Below are positions 51,870 to 59,580 of a stretch of DNA of 64,000 nucleotides, one piece after another; positions within the stretch are counted from its first letter, which is position 1, and every line of letters starts with the position of its first letter. The translations under genes were made by a program, and so were the position numbers. Source of the DNA: a candidate division WOR-3 bacterium (GTDB lineage: Bacteria > Hydrothermota > Tepidihabitantia > Tepidihabitantales > Tepidihabitantaceae). The stretch covers positions 62,001-126,000 of the forward strand of contig VGIR01000001.1 in assembly GCA_016867815.1 (NCBI GenBank), written 5' to 3'. The notes under the pieces were generated by a model. The model was not told the origin of the DNA and searched no databases. It saw nothing but the letters and a program-made list of their open reading frames with translations.

Positions 51870-52939
51870 TGAACCTGTACGTGGTCGTCCTGTGCGGCGG
51901 CAGGGGAGAACGGTTCTGGCCCAAGAGCCGACGCGCCCTGCCCAAGCAGTTCATAACCTTGTTCGGCCGTCGGTCGCTGACGCAAGAGACAAGCAGGCGG
52001 GTCCTGCCCATTTGCCCGGCGGAGCGGCAGCTCTTCGTTGCTCCGGCCGAGTTCGAACCGGTCTTGCGCAGCCAGCTGGGTGCCTCGGCGCGGCTCGTGT
52101 TCGAGCCGATGGGCCGCAACACGGCCCCCGCTATCGGACTCGCTGCCCAGTATCTGAGGCACGAGGACCCCGATGCCTCCATGCTGGTTCTGCCTGCCGA
52201 CCACCTGATTGAGGACCGCGCCGCTTTCCTCCGGGCCGTTCAGATGGGGATGGAACTTGTCCGGAAAGGGTCGCTGGTGACCTTCGGCATACGGCCGGAG
52301 CGGCCTGACACCGGATATGGCTATGTCCAGCTCGGCAGTCGAATTCTCGGCAAAGGGCGGTTGACCGCGCACAGGGTCATGGGGTTCAGAGAGAAGCCCG
52401 GTCCAGCCATGGCGCGGTCATACCTCGCGACCGGGAAGTATGTCTGGAACAGCGGCATGTTCATATGGCGGGTGGACGCCATACTTGCCGCGTTCAGGGA
52501 GTTCATGCCCGGGTTCTATGCCGAACTCGAGAGGTTCCGCGGGGCGATAGGGACGCCCCGAGAGAGGAAGGCTCTCGCCCGCCTCTACCGCGGGGTGCCG
52601 TCCATCTCGATCGACTACGCGGTGATGGAGAAGGCGGGAAACGTGGCTTGCGTCCGCGGCTCTTTCGACTGGGACGATGTCGGCTCCTGGCTCGCGCTTG
52701 GCCGTCATAACAAGCCCGACAGAGCGGGGAACGTGGCCAACGGTCTGCTCGTGGCCAGAGGTTCGTCGGGCTGTGTCGTGGATTCGGACCACGGCATCGT
52801 CGCCGCGCTGGGTGTCAAGGACCTGGTTATCGTCCGCGCCGGCGACGCGGTTGTCGTCGCGCAGAAGAAGAGCCTTGGGGATATCAAGCAACTGCTGGCC
52901 GACATCGCCGCGCTGCCAAAGGGCAAGCGGTTCCTGTGA
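51869..52939 (+). CDS. manC: mannose-1-phosphate guanylyltransferase
   Basis: The protein is 356 residues, the length of the monofunctional enzyme without the isomerase domain. The nucleotide-binding signature LCGGRGERFWPKSR, followed by PKQF, is intact, as are FEPMGRNTAPAIGLAA, PADHLI, VWNSGMFIW and FDWDDVGSW. It makes GDP-mannose, which would feed the GT4 and GH130 glycan genes in this window. The GTG start overlaps the DUF3108 stop, and the TGA stop overlaps the rdgB GTG. Confidence 0.92.
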   Translation: MNLYVVVLCGGRGERFWPKSRRALPKQFITLFGRRSLTQETSRRVLPICPAERQLFVAPAEFEPVLRSQLGASARLVFEPMGRNTAPAIGLAAQYLRHEDPDASMLVLPADHLIEDRAAFLRAVQMGMELVRKGSLVTFGIRPERPDTGYGYVQLGSRILGKGRLTAHRVMGFREKPGPAMARSYLATGKYVWNSGMFIWRVDAILAAFREFMPGFYAELERFRGAIGTPRERKALARLYRGVPSISIDYAVMEKAGNVACVRGSFDWDDVGSWLALGRHNKPDRAGNVANGLLVARGSSGCVVDSDHGIVAALGVKDLVIVRAGDAVVVAQKKSLGDIKQLLADIAALPKGKRFL

Positions 52940-53535
52940 AACTGCTACTGGCAACTCGGAATCGGAGCAAGGTGATCGAGATGCGGCAGGCGCTTGAGGG
53001 CACGGTCTGGCAGGTGACAACGCTCTCAGATATCGTCAATGCGCCCGACGTCGAAGAGGATGGGGCCACGCTCCGTGAGAATGCCGTCAAGAAGGCTCGT
53101 AGCGCGGCCGAGTACTGCCATCTCTGGACCCTGGCTGAAGACTCAGGTCTTGAGATAGACGTGCTCGGGGGAGAGCCGGGAGTGATGTCTGCCCGTTATG
53201 CCGGCGCAGGGGCTACCGATGCCGAGCTGATGCGAAAGGTGCTTGGCAAGCTCGTATCGGTCCGGGACGAGCAGCGCACGGCTCGGTTCCGCTGCCTGAT
53301 GTGCGTTGTCGACCCCGCCGGCAGCGAGAGTTGTTTCGAGGGACGCTGCGAAGGTCGGATCGCACATCGTCCAGCCGGGTCTTCTGGGTTCGGCTACGAT
53401 CCGATATTCATACCTGAAGGGCACGACAAGACCTTTGCCGAACTCGGACTGGGTGTGAAGAACAGGATCAGCCACCGCGCCCGGGCCATGGCGCAGGTGA
53501 TTGAGTTTCTCCGGTCAGCGCAGGCGGCAGAGTGA
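52936..53535 (+). CDS. rdgB: RdgB/HAM1 family XTP/dITP pyrophosphatase
   Basis: The protein is 199 residues. LLATRNRSKVIEM at the N-terminus, DSGLEIDVLGGEPGVMSARYAG-type active loop, GFGYDPIF and NRISHRARAM near the end match the family throughout. It removes non-canonical purine triphosphates such as dITP and XTP. The GTG start overlaps the manC stop (GTGA). Two tRNA genes on the opposite strand follow. Confidence 0.93.
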   Translation: MKLLLATRNRSKVIEMRQALEGTVWQVTTLSDIVNAPDVEEDGATLRENAVKKARSAAEYCHLWTLAEDSGLEIDVLGGEPGVMSARYAGAGATDAELMRKVLGKLVSVRDEQRTARFRCLMCVVDPAGSESCFEGRCEGRIAHRPAGSSGFGYDPIFIPEGHDKTFAELGLGVKNRISHRARAMAQVIEFLRSAQAAE

Positions 53536-53555
53536 ATCGGCTCCACTCCTAAGAG

Positions 53556-53629
53556 CGCGCCTGGAGGGATTCGAACCCCCGACCATCGGATTAGAAATCC
53601 GATGCTCTGTCCAACTGAGCTACAGGCGC
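53556..53629 (-). tRNA. tRNA-Arg (TCT)
   Basis: A 74-nt cloverleaf. Acceptor GCGCCTG / CAGGCGC, D-arm GCTCAGTTGGACAGAGC, anticodon loop TTTCTAA (anticodon TCT) on a TCGGA/TCCGA stem, and T-loop TTCGAAT. CCA not encoded. Confidence 0.93.
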
Positions 53630-53650
53630 ATCATGAGGTCAATGGCCGAG

Positions 53651-53700
53651 ATCAGAGGCCATGATACAGAAACCAGGATTTAGAAATCCCGGCCTCTGAT
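53651..53700. other. nested stem-loop between two tRNA genes
   Basis: ATCAGAGGCC (53651-53660) pairs perfectly with GGCCTCTGAT (53691-53700). Within the loop, GGATTT pairs with AAATCC. The structure lies between tRNA-Pro and tRNA-Arg on the minus strand and may be a processing or termination signal. A CCTCGAACCCAAGAACCCCG-type word repeat follows at 53711-53740. Confidence 0.5.
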
Positions 53701-53747
53701 TCAGGCCTGTACCCTCGAACCCAAGAACCCCGAAACCCTGTTGTAAG

Positions 53748-53822
53748 TCGGGGAGACTGGATTTGAACCAGCGGCCCCCACGGCCCAAGCGTGGTGCGCT
53801 AACCGGACTGCGCTACTCCCCG
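53748..53822 (-). tRNA. tRNA-Pro (TGG)
   Basis: A 75-nt cloverleaf. Acceptor CGGGGAG / CTCCCCG with discriminator A, D-arm GCGCAGTCCGGTTAGCGC, anticodon stem CCACG/CGTGG with loop CTTGGGC (anticodon TGG), and T-loop TTCAAAT. Confidence 0.93.
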
Positions 53823-54015
53823 AATAGTAAGTCTGGCCTTGTTTGACGGTGTGACCACACTTGCGTTAATATAGGCGGGATCAGGGATGAAGTCAATTCG
53901 GCGGCCGGGGAAGGGCATTTGGCTGCTGGACCCGGTATCGGACGCCGGCAGGAGACCGGGGCGCCAATTCTGCGGCTGGCCCGGGGTTCAAGGACAGGAC
54001 TCCGGGTCTTGTGGG

Positions 54016-54936
54016 CTAGAGGACCTTGCCTGGCGTCCAGGTCTGGCCCGCGTCGGTCGTGTAGAGTAGCGTCAGCTCGTCTCCAGCGATGATACCTGCC
54101 CGACCCTCGGCGAAGAAGCGGATGCTGAACAAGTCAGCGGTCGTGCCCGTGTTCAGTCGTCCCCAAGTCTCGCCACCGTCGCGGGTATGGAGTAGAGTGC
54201 CCTGTGCTCCCGCGACAAACCCCTCCATTGTGTCTCGCCGCAAGTCTAGCGAGTAAAGCGCGGGCGGAGTGAAACCGAGCTGCAGCGGCCGCCAGACCTC
54301 GCCACCGTTGGGCGTGAACAGAATCCCGGCATTGGCCGTAGTGGCAAATCCGACCGAGTCACCATTCGGAAAGAAGACCGCGGTTATGTGAGTCGAGGGC
54401 ATCGCACCCTGGAGGTTGCCGGTCTGTGAGAACCAGATGCGGCCGCCGGTGGTGGTCTTGAGGATGGTTCCGTTCGGCCCGACCGCGTACCCGGTTGTCT
54501 CGTCAGACGGGAAGTCCATGTCCATGATCTTCTGGTCCGTCGCCGTTACGAGCCTGGTCCAGGTCTTGCCGGCATCGGCAGTGCGGAGCACGGTTCCGGC
54601 GTCGCCGGCAACGAACCCGACCTGCGGGCCAAGACGGAACTTGATGACTCGCAGGTCCACGTCGATGCCCACGTCGAGCGCTCTCCAGGTTCTGCCGCCG
54701 TCCTCTGTAAGCAGTACCGTACCCCGGTCGCCGCAGGCGTAGCCGACAGTGCCCTGGCCCGGGAAGCAGACGGTGTAGAGGTTGGGGTGCTGCGGGAGCG
54801 TAAGCCTGCGCCATGTCGCCCCGCCGTCAGAGGAGCCGAGCGCGAGACCTCTGTCTCCCACAGCGTAGGCGAGGAGCGTGTCCTCCAGGGAAAAGACGGA
54901 GTTGATGCGGTTGGCCATGTGTTCTCTTGCCTTCAT
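54016..54936 (-). CDS. YCF48/BNR-like beta-propeller repeat protein
   Basis: The protein is 306 residues made of about six repeats of ~45 residues: VG(D)xGTVL-x-T-x-DGGxTWxRL (GDRGLALGSSDGGATWRRL, GDAGTVLRTADAGKTWTRL, GAQGTLLHTRDGGETWGRL). This is the YCF48/sialidase-like seven-bladed propeller family. YCF48 proteins help assemble photosystem II in phototrophs, but non-phototrophs use them as surface or secreted proteins. No signal peptide is evident from either start (ATG 54936 or 54918). Role unknown. Confidence 0.78.
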   Translation of the reverse strand: MKAREHMANRINSVFSLEDTLLAYAVGDRGLALGSSDGGATWRRLTLPQHPNLYTVCFPGQGTVGYACGDRGTVLLTEDGGRTWRALDVGIDVDLRVIKFRLGPQVGFVAGDAGTVLRTADAGKTWTRLVTATDQKIMDMDFPSDETTGYAVGPNGTILKTTTGGRIWFSQTGNLQGAMPSTHITAVFFPNGDSVGFATTANAGILFTPNGGEVWRPLQLGFTPPALYSLDLRRDTMEGFVAGAQGTLLHTRDGGETWGRLNTGTTADLFSIRFFAEGRAGIIAGDELTLLYTTDAGQTWTPGKVL

Positions 54937-55133
54937 GTTCGCAGAATTGCGGGGAATGTCAAGGCAGGCGGAGACGGGGATGTCGCCGCCGGTCGCGACA
55001 AGCCCGAGGGCCGAAACGTGAATGACGGTTCAATGTTAGAAGCACGAAAGACAGAAACAGGGGCCGCATCTGTCCGGCAATCCGCGTCCATCTGTGGTTG
55101 CTGAGCTTCGTGGAAGTAATGGATCTCTGTGCC
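54937..55133. other. no gene recognised
   Basis: Between the YCF48-like gene and the palindromic repeat. It contains an isolated GCACGAAAGACAGAAACAGG word at about 55032-55051 and nothing else I can name. Confidence 0.35.
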
Positions 55134-55190
55134 ACCCTCACCCTTCCCTCCCCCTCAAGGGGGAGGGAATAGAAGGGAGGGGGGAGAGTG
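55134..55190. repeat. dispersed G/C palindromic element, copy 2
   Basis: ACCCTCACCCTTCCCTCCCC and the palindromic partner AAGGGGGAGGGAA, then GAAGGGAGGGGGGAGAG. It matches the element at 43719-43770 almost base for base through the hairpin. Confidence 0.85.
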
Positions 55191-55233
55191 CTGCATTACT
55201 TGTGCGGAGGTCAGTGACTCCCCTCGGGCAGGG

Positions 55234-55261
55234 TTGACTTCGTTGGGTTTTCGGCTAGAAC
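55234..55261 (+). promoter_or_regulatory. sigma70-type promoter, probably leaderless
   Basis: TTGACT at 55234-55239, 16-nt spacer, TAGAAC at 55256-55261; the GTG at 55271 is 9 nt after the -10 box. Confidence 0.55.
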
Positions 55262-55270
55262 TTCAGGCAC

Positions 55271-56146
55271 GTGATAGGCGCACTCTTCTGGAGTCTCCGG
55301 CCGAAGCAGTGGCCGAAGAACCTGCTGGTGCTCGCCGGACTGGTCTTCTCCCTCAACCTCTTCAACCTGACCGACTTGCTCCGATCCCTGGCAGGGCTCG
55401 TCGCGTTCTGCCTTCTCTCCGGATCGGTCTACATTGTCAACGACCTGATGGACGTGGAGAAGGACCGGCTCCACCCGTTGAAGCGCCTCCGACCGATTGC
55501 ATCGGGGCGGCTGCAGCCCGGCGCGGCCAGGGTCGCGGCCGCAGTCGCGGCCATCCTGGCACTGGCTGGGGGCTTCGTGCTCGATTGGCGGTTCGGGGTG
55601 GTGGGTCTTGCCTACTTTGTGCTGGAAGTCGCGTACTCATTCCGGCTGAAACATGTGGTCGTGCTGGATGTGATGACGGTCGCAGCCGGGTTTGCCCTGC
55701 GGGCGGTCGCGGGCACGGTTCTGGTGCACGTCACCATTTCATCGTGGCTCTTCGTCTGTACGATCCTGTTCGCCCTCTTCGTCTCACTGGCCAAGCGCCG
55801 GCACGAACTCGTCACCCTGCAGGACGGTGGAGCCGGACACCGGGCAGTGTTGGAGAACTACTCGGAACCGCTGCTCGACCAGATGATGGCGGTGGCGACT
55901 TCGGCGACCGTGATTGCCTACTGTCTATACACGATTGCTCCGGAGACAGTCGCCAAGTTCGGCACCCACAGTCTGATGTTGACTGTCCCGTTCGTGCTCT
56001 ACGCGGTGTACCGCTATCTGTACCTGGTCTATCGGAAGGAGATGGGCGGCGCGCCGGAGCAGGCGCTTTGGGGTGATCTGCCGCTCATGGTCGACGTGCT
56101 GCTCTGGATGGCCAGCGTAGTCGCAATCATCTACTTGAGAATCTAG
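55271..56146 (+). CDS. decaprenyl-phosphate phosphoribosyltransferase-like UbiA protein
   Basis: The protein is 291 residues with eight or nine membrane helices. The first Asp-rich motif NDLMDVEKDRLHPLKRLRP, with the Lys-Arg-Arg-Pro extension, is the signature of the DPPR-synthase branch of the UbiA family; the second is DVMTVAAGFALRAVAG. The family moves phosphoribose from PRPP to a polyprenyl phosphate, giving an arabinose donor in actinobacteria. Outside that group its end product is unclear. It ends within 4 nt of the convergent oxidoreductase gene. Confidence 0.87.
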   Translation: MIGALFWSLRPKQWPKNLLVLAGLVFSLNLFNLTDLLRSLAGLVAFCLLSGSVYIVNDLMDVEKDRLHPLKRLRPIASGRLQPGAARVAAAVAAILALAGGFVLDWRFGVVGLAYFVLEVAYSFRLKHVVVLDVMTVAAGFALRAVAGTVLVHVTISSWLFVCTILFALFVSLAKRRHELVTLQDGGAGHRAVLENYSEPLLDQMMAVATSATVIAYCLYTIAPETVAKFGTHSLMLTVPFVLYAVYRYLYLVYRKEMGGAPEQALWGDLPLMVDVLLWMASVVAIIYLRI

Positions 56147-57318
56147 GCGGGGAGAAGCGCGCACTCGGCGAGCTTCGCCTTGCCGCACGCGGCCTTGTCG
56201 CCGAACGGCCCCTGGCGGATGGCGCAGAGCTCGGCCTGTGACTCGGCGATGACCTGCTCGGTTTCCGGGCTTGAGCCGATGACCTGCGCGGCGGCGTGGG
56301 CGCCGGCCACCCGGCCTTCGAGCATGGCGGTCGAGGCCTCCTCGATGCCGGATACGTCGCCGGCAAGGTAGATGTGGCAAAGGCTGGTTTGCATCGCCTG
56401 GTTGTGCCAGGCGACGTGTCCGCCGAGCTCAGGAACGTAGACCATCCGGCAGCCTGACTGCCAGAGCAGCTCCGATAGAGGGGTCAGGCCGACAGCGAGG
56501 CAGATGGTATCGACCTGCAGTTTGCGGGCGGTGCCGGCAAGTGGTTTGAAGTCCTCGCCTACCCGGCAGATAACCGCGCCTTCTACCTCCTCCTTGCCGA
56601 CGGCGGAGAGGACGGTGTGCGACGTGAGGATGGGCACACCGAGACGGGCGAGCTTGGCGGCGTGGACGTGGTACCCTCCGATCCGGGGCAGGGCTTCGAC
56701 CACGGCCGCGACCTCGATGCTGGCCTGGATGAGCTGGTAGGAGACAATCAGGCCTATGTTGCCGGACCCGACCATCAGGACCCGGGTACCGGGCTTGACA
56801 CCGTGGACATTCATCAAGGTCTGGACCGCGCCAGCGCCGTAGACGCCGGGCAGGTCGTTGTTCTCAAACAGGAGGTTGTTCTCGGCCGCGCCGGTCGCCA
56901 CTATGAGGCACTTGAAACCCAGCTTGGTGAATCGCTCGCGGCTGGCGAGCGCGAGCATCCCCTGCGAGATCGAAGGTGGAGGCTCAGCGGCAAAGAGGTC
57001 GCCTTGCGCCGGTCTTGGAGTAGGCTTGGCTGGTTTCCGGGTGACGGAGGGGTAGAGGCCGACGACCGATGTGCCGGGGAGGATTTCGGCGGAGAGGGTG
57101 CGGAGTTCCTGTTCGAAGATGGCCGCGATGTCCATGCCGCGCGTGCCGCAGTAGTGACGCTTGGACCCGAAGAACTTGTGGGTCTGTTTCACAAGCTGGC
57201 CGCCGAGGCTGTCATTGTCGTCAATCAACACGACCTTGGCACCAAGCCGGGACGCGGCGATGGCGGCGCAGAGCCCGGCCGGGCCGCCGCCGACGATGGC
57301 AACATCAGTCTGTTTCAT
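56143..57318 (-). CDS. FAD-dependent oxidoreductase (HcnB/opine-dehydrogenase-like alpha subunit)
   Basis: The protein is 391 residues. It has an N-terminal FAD-binding GGGPAGLCAAIAA (residues 10-22), a second dinucleotide site GSGNIGLIVSY, and IYLAGDVSGIEEASTA near the C-terminus. It matches the large NAD(P)/FAD subunit of hydrogen-cyanide-synthase-, sarcosine-oxidase- and opine-dehydrogenase-like complexes. The 2Fe-2S subunit gene is just upstream. The usual third partner, a DAO-type FAD subunit, is not in the window. Confidence 0.85.
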   Translation of the reverse strand: MKQTDVAIVGGGPAGLCAAIAASRLGAKVVLIDDNDSLGGQLVKQTHKFFGSKRHYCGTRGMDIAAIFEQELRTLSAEILPGTSVVGLYPSVTRKPAKPTPRPAQGDLFAAEPPPSISQGMLALASRERFTKLGFKCLIVATGAAENNLLFENNDLPGVYGAGAVQTLMNVHGVKPGTRVLMVGSGNIGLIVSYQLIQASIEVAAVVEALPRIGGYHVHAAKLARLGVPILTSHTVLSAVGKEEVEGAVICRVGEDFKPLAGTARKLQVDTICLAVGLTPLSELLWQSGCRMVYVPELGGHVAWHNQAMQTSLCHIYLAGDVSGIEEASTAMLEGRVAGAHAAAQVIGSSPETEQVIAESQAELCAIRQGPFGDKAACGKAKLAECALLPA

Positions 57319-57332
57319 GACAGTTCAGAGTT

Positions 57333-57394
57333 CAGAATCCAGAAACCAGAGTTCATGGCTGCCTGCAACTCTGGATTCTGGTCTCTGGATTCTG
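57333..57394. repeat. CCAGAATC word-repeat hairpin
   Basis: Left arm CAGAATCCAGAAACCAGAG (57333-57351) pairs with the inverted right arm CTCTGGATTCTGGTCTCTGG (57369-57388). It fills the gap between the two oxidoreductase subunit genes. Confidence 0.85.
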
Positions 57395-57407
57395 CATTGT
57401 CCTGCTC

Positions 57408-57743
57408 CTAGGGGAGCTTTCCCCGGCCGCGCTGGCGCTCAACGTTCGCGCCCTCGTGCAGAGGTTCCATGCAGACCATGGTATTGGGCTGACCATCCAC
57501 AATCATCAGGCAGGAAGCGCACTTGCCCACCGCGCAGAAGAAGCCGCGGGCACGTTCGGTCTTCTCCGCGTGCCGGAAGAGCCGGATGCCGTTTGCCGCA
57601 AGTGCGGCCGCGACCGTCTCGCCCCGGCGTCCCTGTAGCGGCCGACCCTCGAAGAAGAACTTCACAGGCCCTTTGTCCTCGAAGGTCAGTATCGGGTGTC
57701 GGCTGATCCGACTGCCGCGCGATTCGGCATTCGTCATTCGCAT
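57408..57743 (-). CDS. (2Fe-2S)-binding protein, HcnA/SoxA-N-like subunit
   Basis: About 111 residues. A plant-type ferredoxin fold with ligands in CAVGKCASC and MVC (C-x4-C-x2-C, then a fourth Cys). VKFFFEGRPLQGRRGETVAAALAANG is typical of the small subunit of opine/HCN/sarcosine oxidoreductases. It would pass electrons from the FAD subunit. The start is uncertain (ATG 57743 or 57737); both fall in a GAATGCGAATGACGAATGCC word repeat, so the first ~10 residues are probably not ancestral. Confidence 0.82.
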   Translation of the reverse strand: MRMTNAESRGSRISRHPILTFEDKGPVKFFFEGRPLQGRRGETVAAALAANGIRLFRHAEKTERARGFFCAVGKCASCLMIVDGQPNTMVCMEPLHEGANVERQRGRGKLP

Positions 57744-57756
57744 TCCGGACTTCTGC

Positions 57757-58536
57757 CTAGAGGTTCTTGCGCGCATACTCAACCGCGTTTCGAAAGATGG
57801 CTATGCCGTGCGGTTCGTCAACTCGTTCTCGATGCCAGCGAGGGTGCTGCTCGCGGCGCACGAATCTCTCCGGATGCGGCATCAGCCCGAAGACGCGGCC
57901 GGTCCGGTCGCAAATGCCGGCGACGTTATCCTCGGAGCCGTTGGGGTTGTCCGGGAATCCGGGTGGGTCGCCGTTCAGCGTGGTGTAGCGAAGGCAGACC
58001 TGGCGGTTGTCAATGAGGCGGCGGAGGATCGCTGCCGACTTCGCGAGGAACTTGCCCTCGGCGTGCGCCACGGGCAGGTACATGGGCGATTCGATGCTGC
58101 GGGTGAAGATGCCGGGCGAGTCCTCGACGCTGAGATACACCCAGCGGTCTTCGTACCGGCCGCAATCGTTGGTGTCGAGGGTCACGGTCTGCGGCTCGAA
58201 CGGCCGCTCAAAAGCAGGTAGGAGACCGCATTTGACCAGGACCTGGAATCCGTTGCAGATGCCGAGCACGAGCTTGCCGTCGGCTATGAACTCCTCGATC
58301 TGGTCGCGCAGGAAGTGCTTTAGCTCGTTGGCAAAGATCCGGCCGGAGGCGATGTAGTCGCCGTATGAGAAACCGCCCGGTATCAGCAGGATATGAAAGT
58401 CCTTGATCTTCCGCTCACCCGAGCGGAACCGGTTGACGTGGACGACCTCCGGGACCGCGCCGACCAGTTCAAAGGCGTAGGCCGATTCCTGGTCGCAGTT
58501 GGTGCCGGCGGCAAAAAGTACACAGGCTTTGACCAC
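57757..58536 (-). CDS. purQ: phosphoribosylformylglycinamidine synthase subunit PurQ
   Basis: The protein is 259 residues, a class I glutamine amidotransferase. Nucleophile C94 in GICNGFQ, with His and Glu in MPHPERF near the C-terminus (~220). It supplies ammonia to the PurL subunit in purine synthesis. The GTG start is 8 nt after a -10 box, so the mRNA is predicted leaderless. purL and purS are not in the window; here it heads a minus-strand unit with the oxidoreductase genes. Confidence 0.92.
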   Translation of the reverse strand: MVKACVLFAAGTNCDQESAYAFELVGAVPEVVHVNRFRSGERKIKDFHILLIPGGFSYGDYIASGRIFANELKHFLRDQIEEFIADGKLVLGICNGFQVLVKCGLLPAFERPFEPQTVTLDTNDCGRYEDRWVYLSVEDSPGIFTRSIESPMYLPVAHAEGKFLAKSAAILRRLIDNRQVCLRYTTLNGDPPGFPDNPNGSEDNVAGICDRTGRVFGLMPHPERFVRREQHPRWHRERVDEPHGIAIFRNAVEYARKNL

Positions 58537-58544
58537 GGATGGTC

Positions 58545-58572
58545 AGGATAGCCGCCGCTGTCCCTCTGTCAA
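58545..58572 (-). promoter_or_regulatory. sigma70-type promoter of purQ, leaderless
   Basis: On the minus strand TTGACA (58572-58567), 16-nt spacer, TATCCT (58550-58545); the GTG at 58536 is 8 nt after the -10 box. Confidence 0.7.
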
Positions 58573-58637
58573 GCGGCGGGAGTTGAGCTATTCAGCGTCG
58601 GGGTCTGGGCCAGTTGAAGCCCCGGCCCTTCGTCCTA

Positions 58638-58665
58638 TTGACTTTGACCCTTGGCAACCTACAAT
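58638..58665 (+). promoter_or_regulatory. sigma70-type promoter, leaderless
   Basis: TTGACT at 58638-58643, 16-nt spacer, TACAAT at 58660-58665; the ATG at 58672 is 6 nt after the -10 box. Confidence 0.75.
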
Positions 58666-58671
58666 TCGGTG

Positions 58672-59565
58672 ATGAAAGTCGGTGTTCCCCGGGCCCTGCT
58701 GTACCATCGCTACGGCCAGTTCTGGGAGCAGTACCTCACCGGCCTTGGGGCCGAGGTCGTGGTCAGCCGTCGGACGGACAAGGTTCTGCTGCAGACCGGA
58801 CTGGGGTACGTTTCCAGCGAGGTCTGCCTGCCGATCAAGATCATGGCCGGCCACATTGAGGAACTGGCCGGGCAGGTTGACGCGCTGTTCCTGCCTCGTC
58901 TGCTCTGGCTCGAGGACAAGCTCTACGCCTGCCCGAAGATGATCGGCATCGTGGATATCGCGCGTATGATGCTTGGTGACCGCGTGCGGATTGTCGCGCC
59001 GAAGATCCAGGGCAGTCTCTGGCTGCCGCACTTTGGTGCCGGGATGGATTTGTGCCATGACCCCGTGCGCGTAGTCCGGGCACTGGCCCGGGCCGGCAAG
59101 GTCCTGCCGGTCCACAACCAGGTTCCAGATTTCCCAGCGGGCGAGAAGCGTGTTGCCCTTATCGGCCACTTCTACAATCTCGGGGACGACTTCATCTCGC
59201 GGCCCATGATCGATACGTTCACCAGCCACGGCTACCGCATCTGCACCAAGGATGAACTGCCGGAGATGGTGCTGCGCAGCCGCCAGGGCTTTGCCCGGAG
59301 CATCCGCTGGGTATACGAACGGGAGTTGTACAACGCGTTTCGATTTCTGGTCGACAAGGTCGGCGGAGTATGCATGATCGTTTCGATGGGATGCGGCCCG
59401 GATTCGCTCGTGGCCGAGTTCATGCGCGAAGAGGCACAGCAGCGGGACATCCCTTTCCTGCAGCTCGTCATCGACGAGCACACCGGCACGGCCGGGATCG
59501 TGACCCGGATTGAGGCATTCCTGGAACTTGCAGAGCGGCGGCGGTCCCGGCCAAAGGCCGCCTGA
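58672..59565 (+). CDS. DUF2229-type CoA-dehydratase-activase-related protein
   Basis: The protein is 297 residues from the ATG directly behind the promoter. It matches the DUF2229/HgdB-like domain (VGVPRALLYHRYGQFWEQYL, SSEVCLPIKIMAGHIEEL, CGPDSLVAEFM, IDEHTGTAGIVTRIEAFLE). In other bacteria this domain is fused to two BadF ATPase domains in one giant protein; here it is a separate gene. Conserved Cys residues may bind a [4Fe-4S] cluster. Function in the family is unproven. Confidence 0.82.
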   Translation: MKVGVPRALLYHRYGQFWEQYLTGLGAEVVVSRRTDKVLLQTGLGYVSSEVCLPIKIMAGHIEELAGQVDALFLPRLLWLEDKLYACPKMIGIVDIARMMLGDRVRIVAPKIQGSLWLPHFGAGMDLCHDPVRVVRALARAGKVLPVHNQVPDFPAGEKRVALIGHFYNLGDDFISRPMIDTFTSHGYRICTKDELPEMVLRSRQGFARSIRWVYERELYNAFRFLVDKVGGVCMIVSMGCGPDSLVAEFMREEAQQRDIPFLQLVIDEHTGTAGIVTRIEAFLELAERRRSRPKAA

Positions 59566-59580
59566 TCCGCGCGCCCGCAA

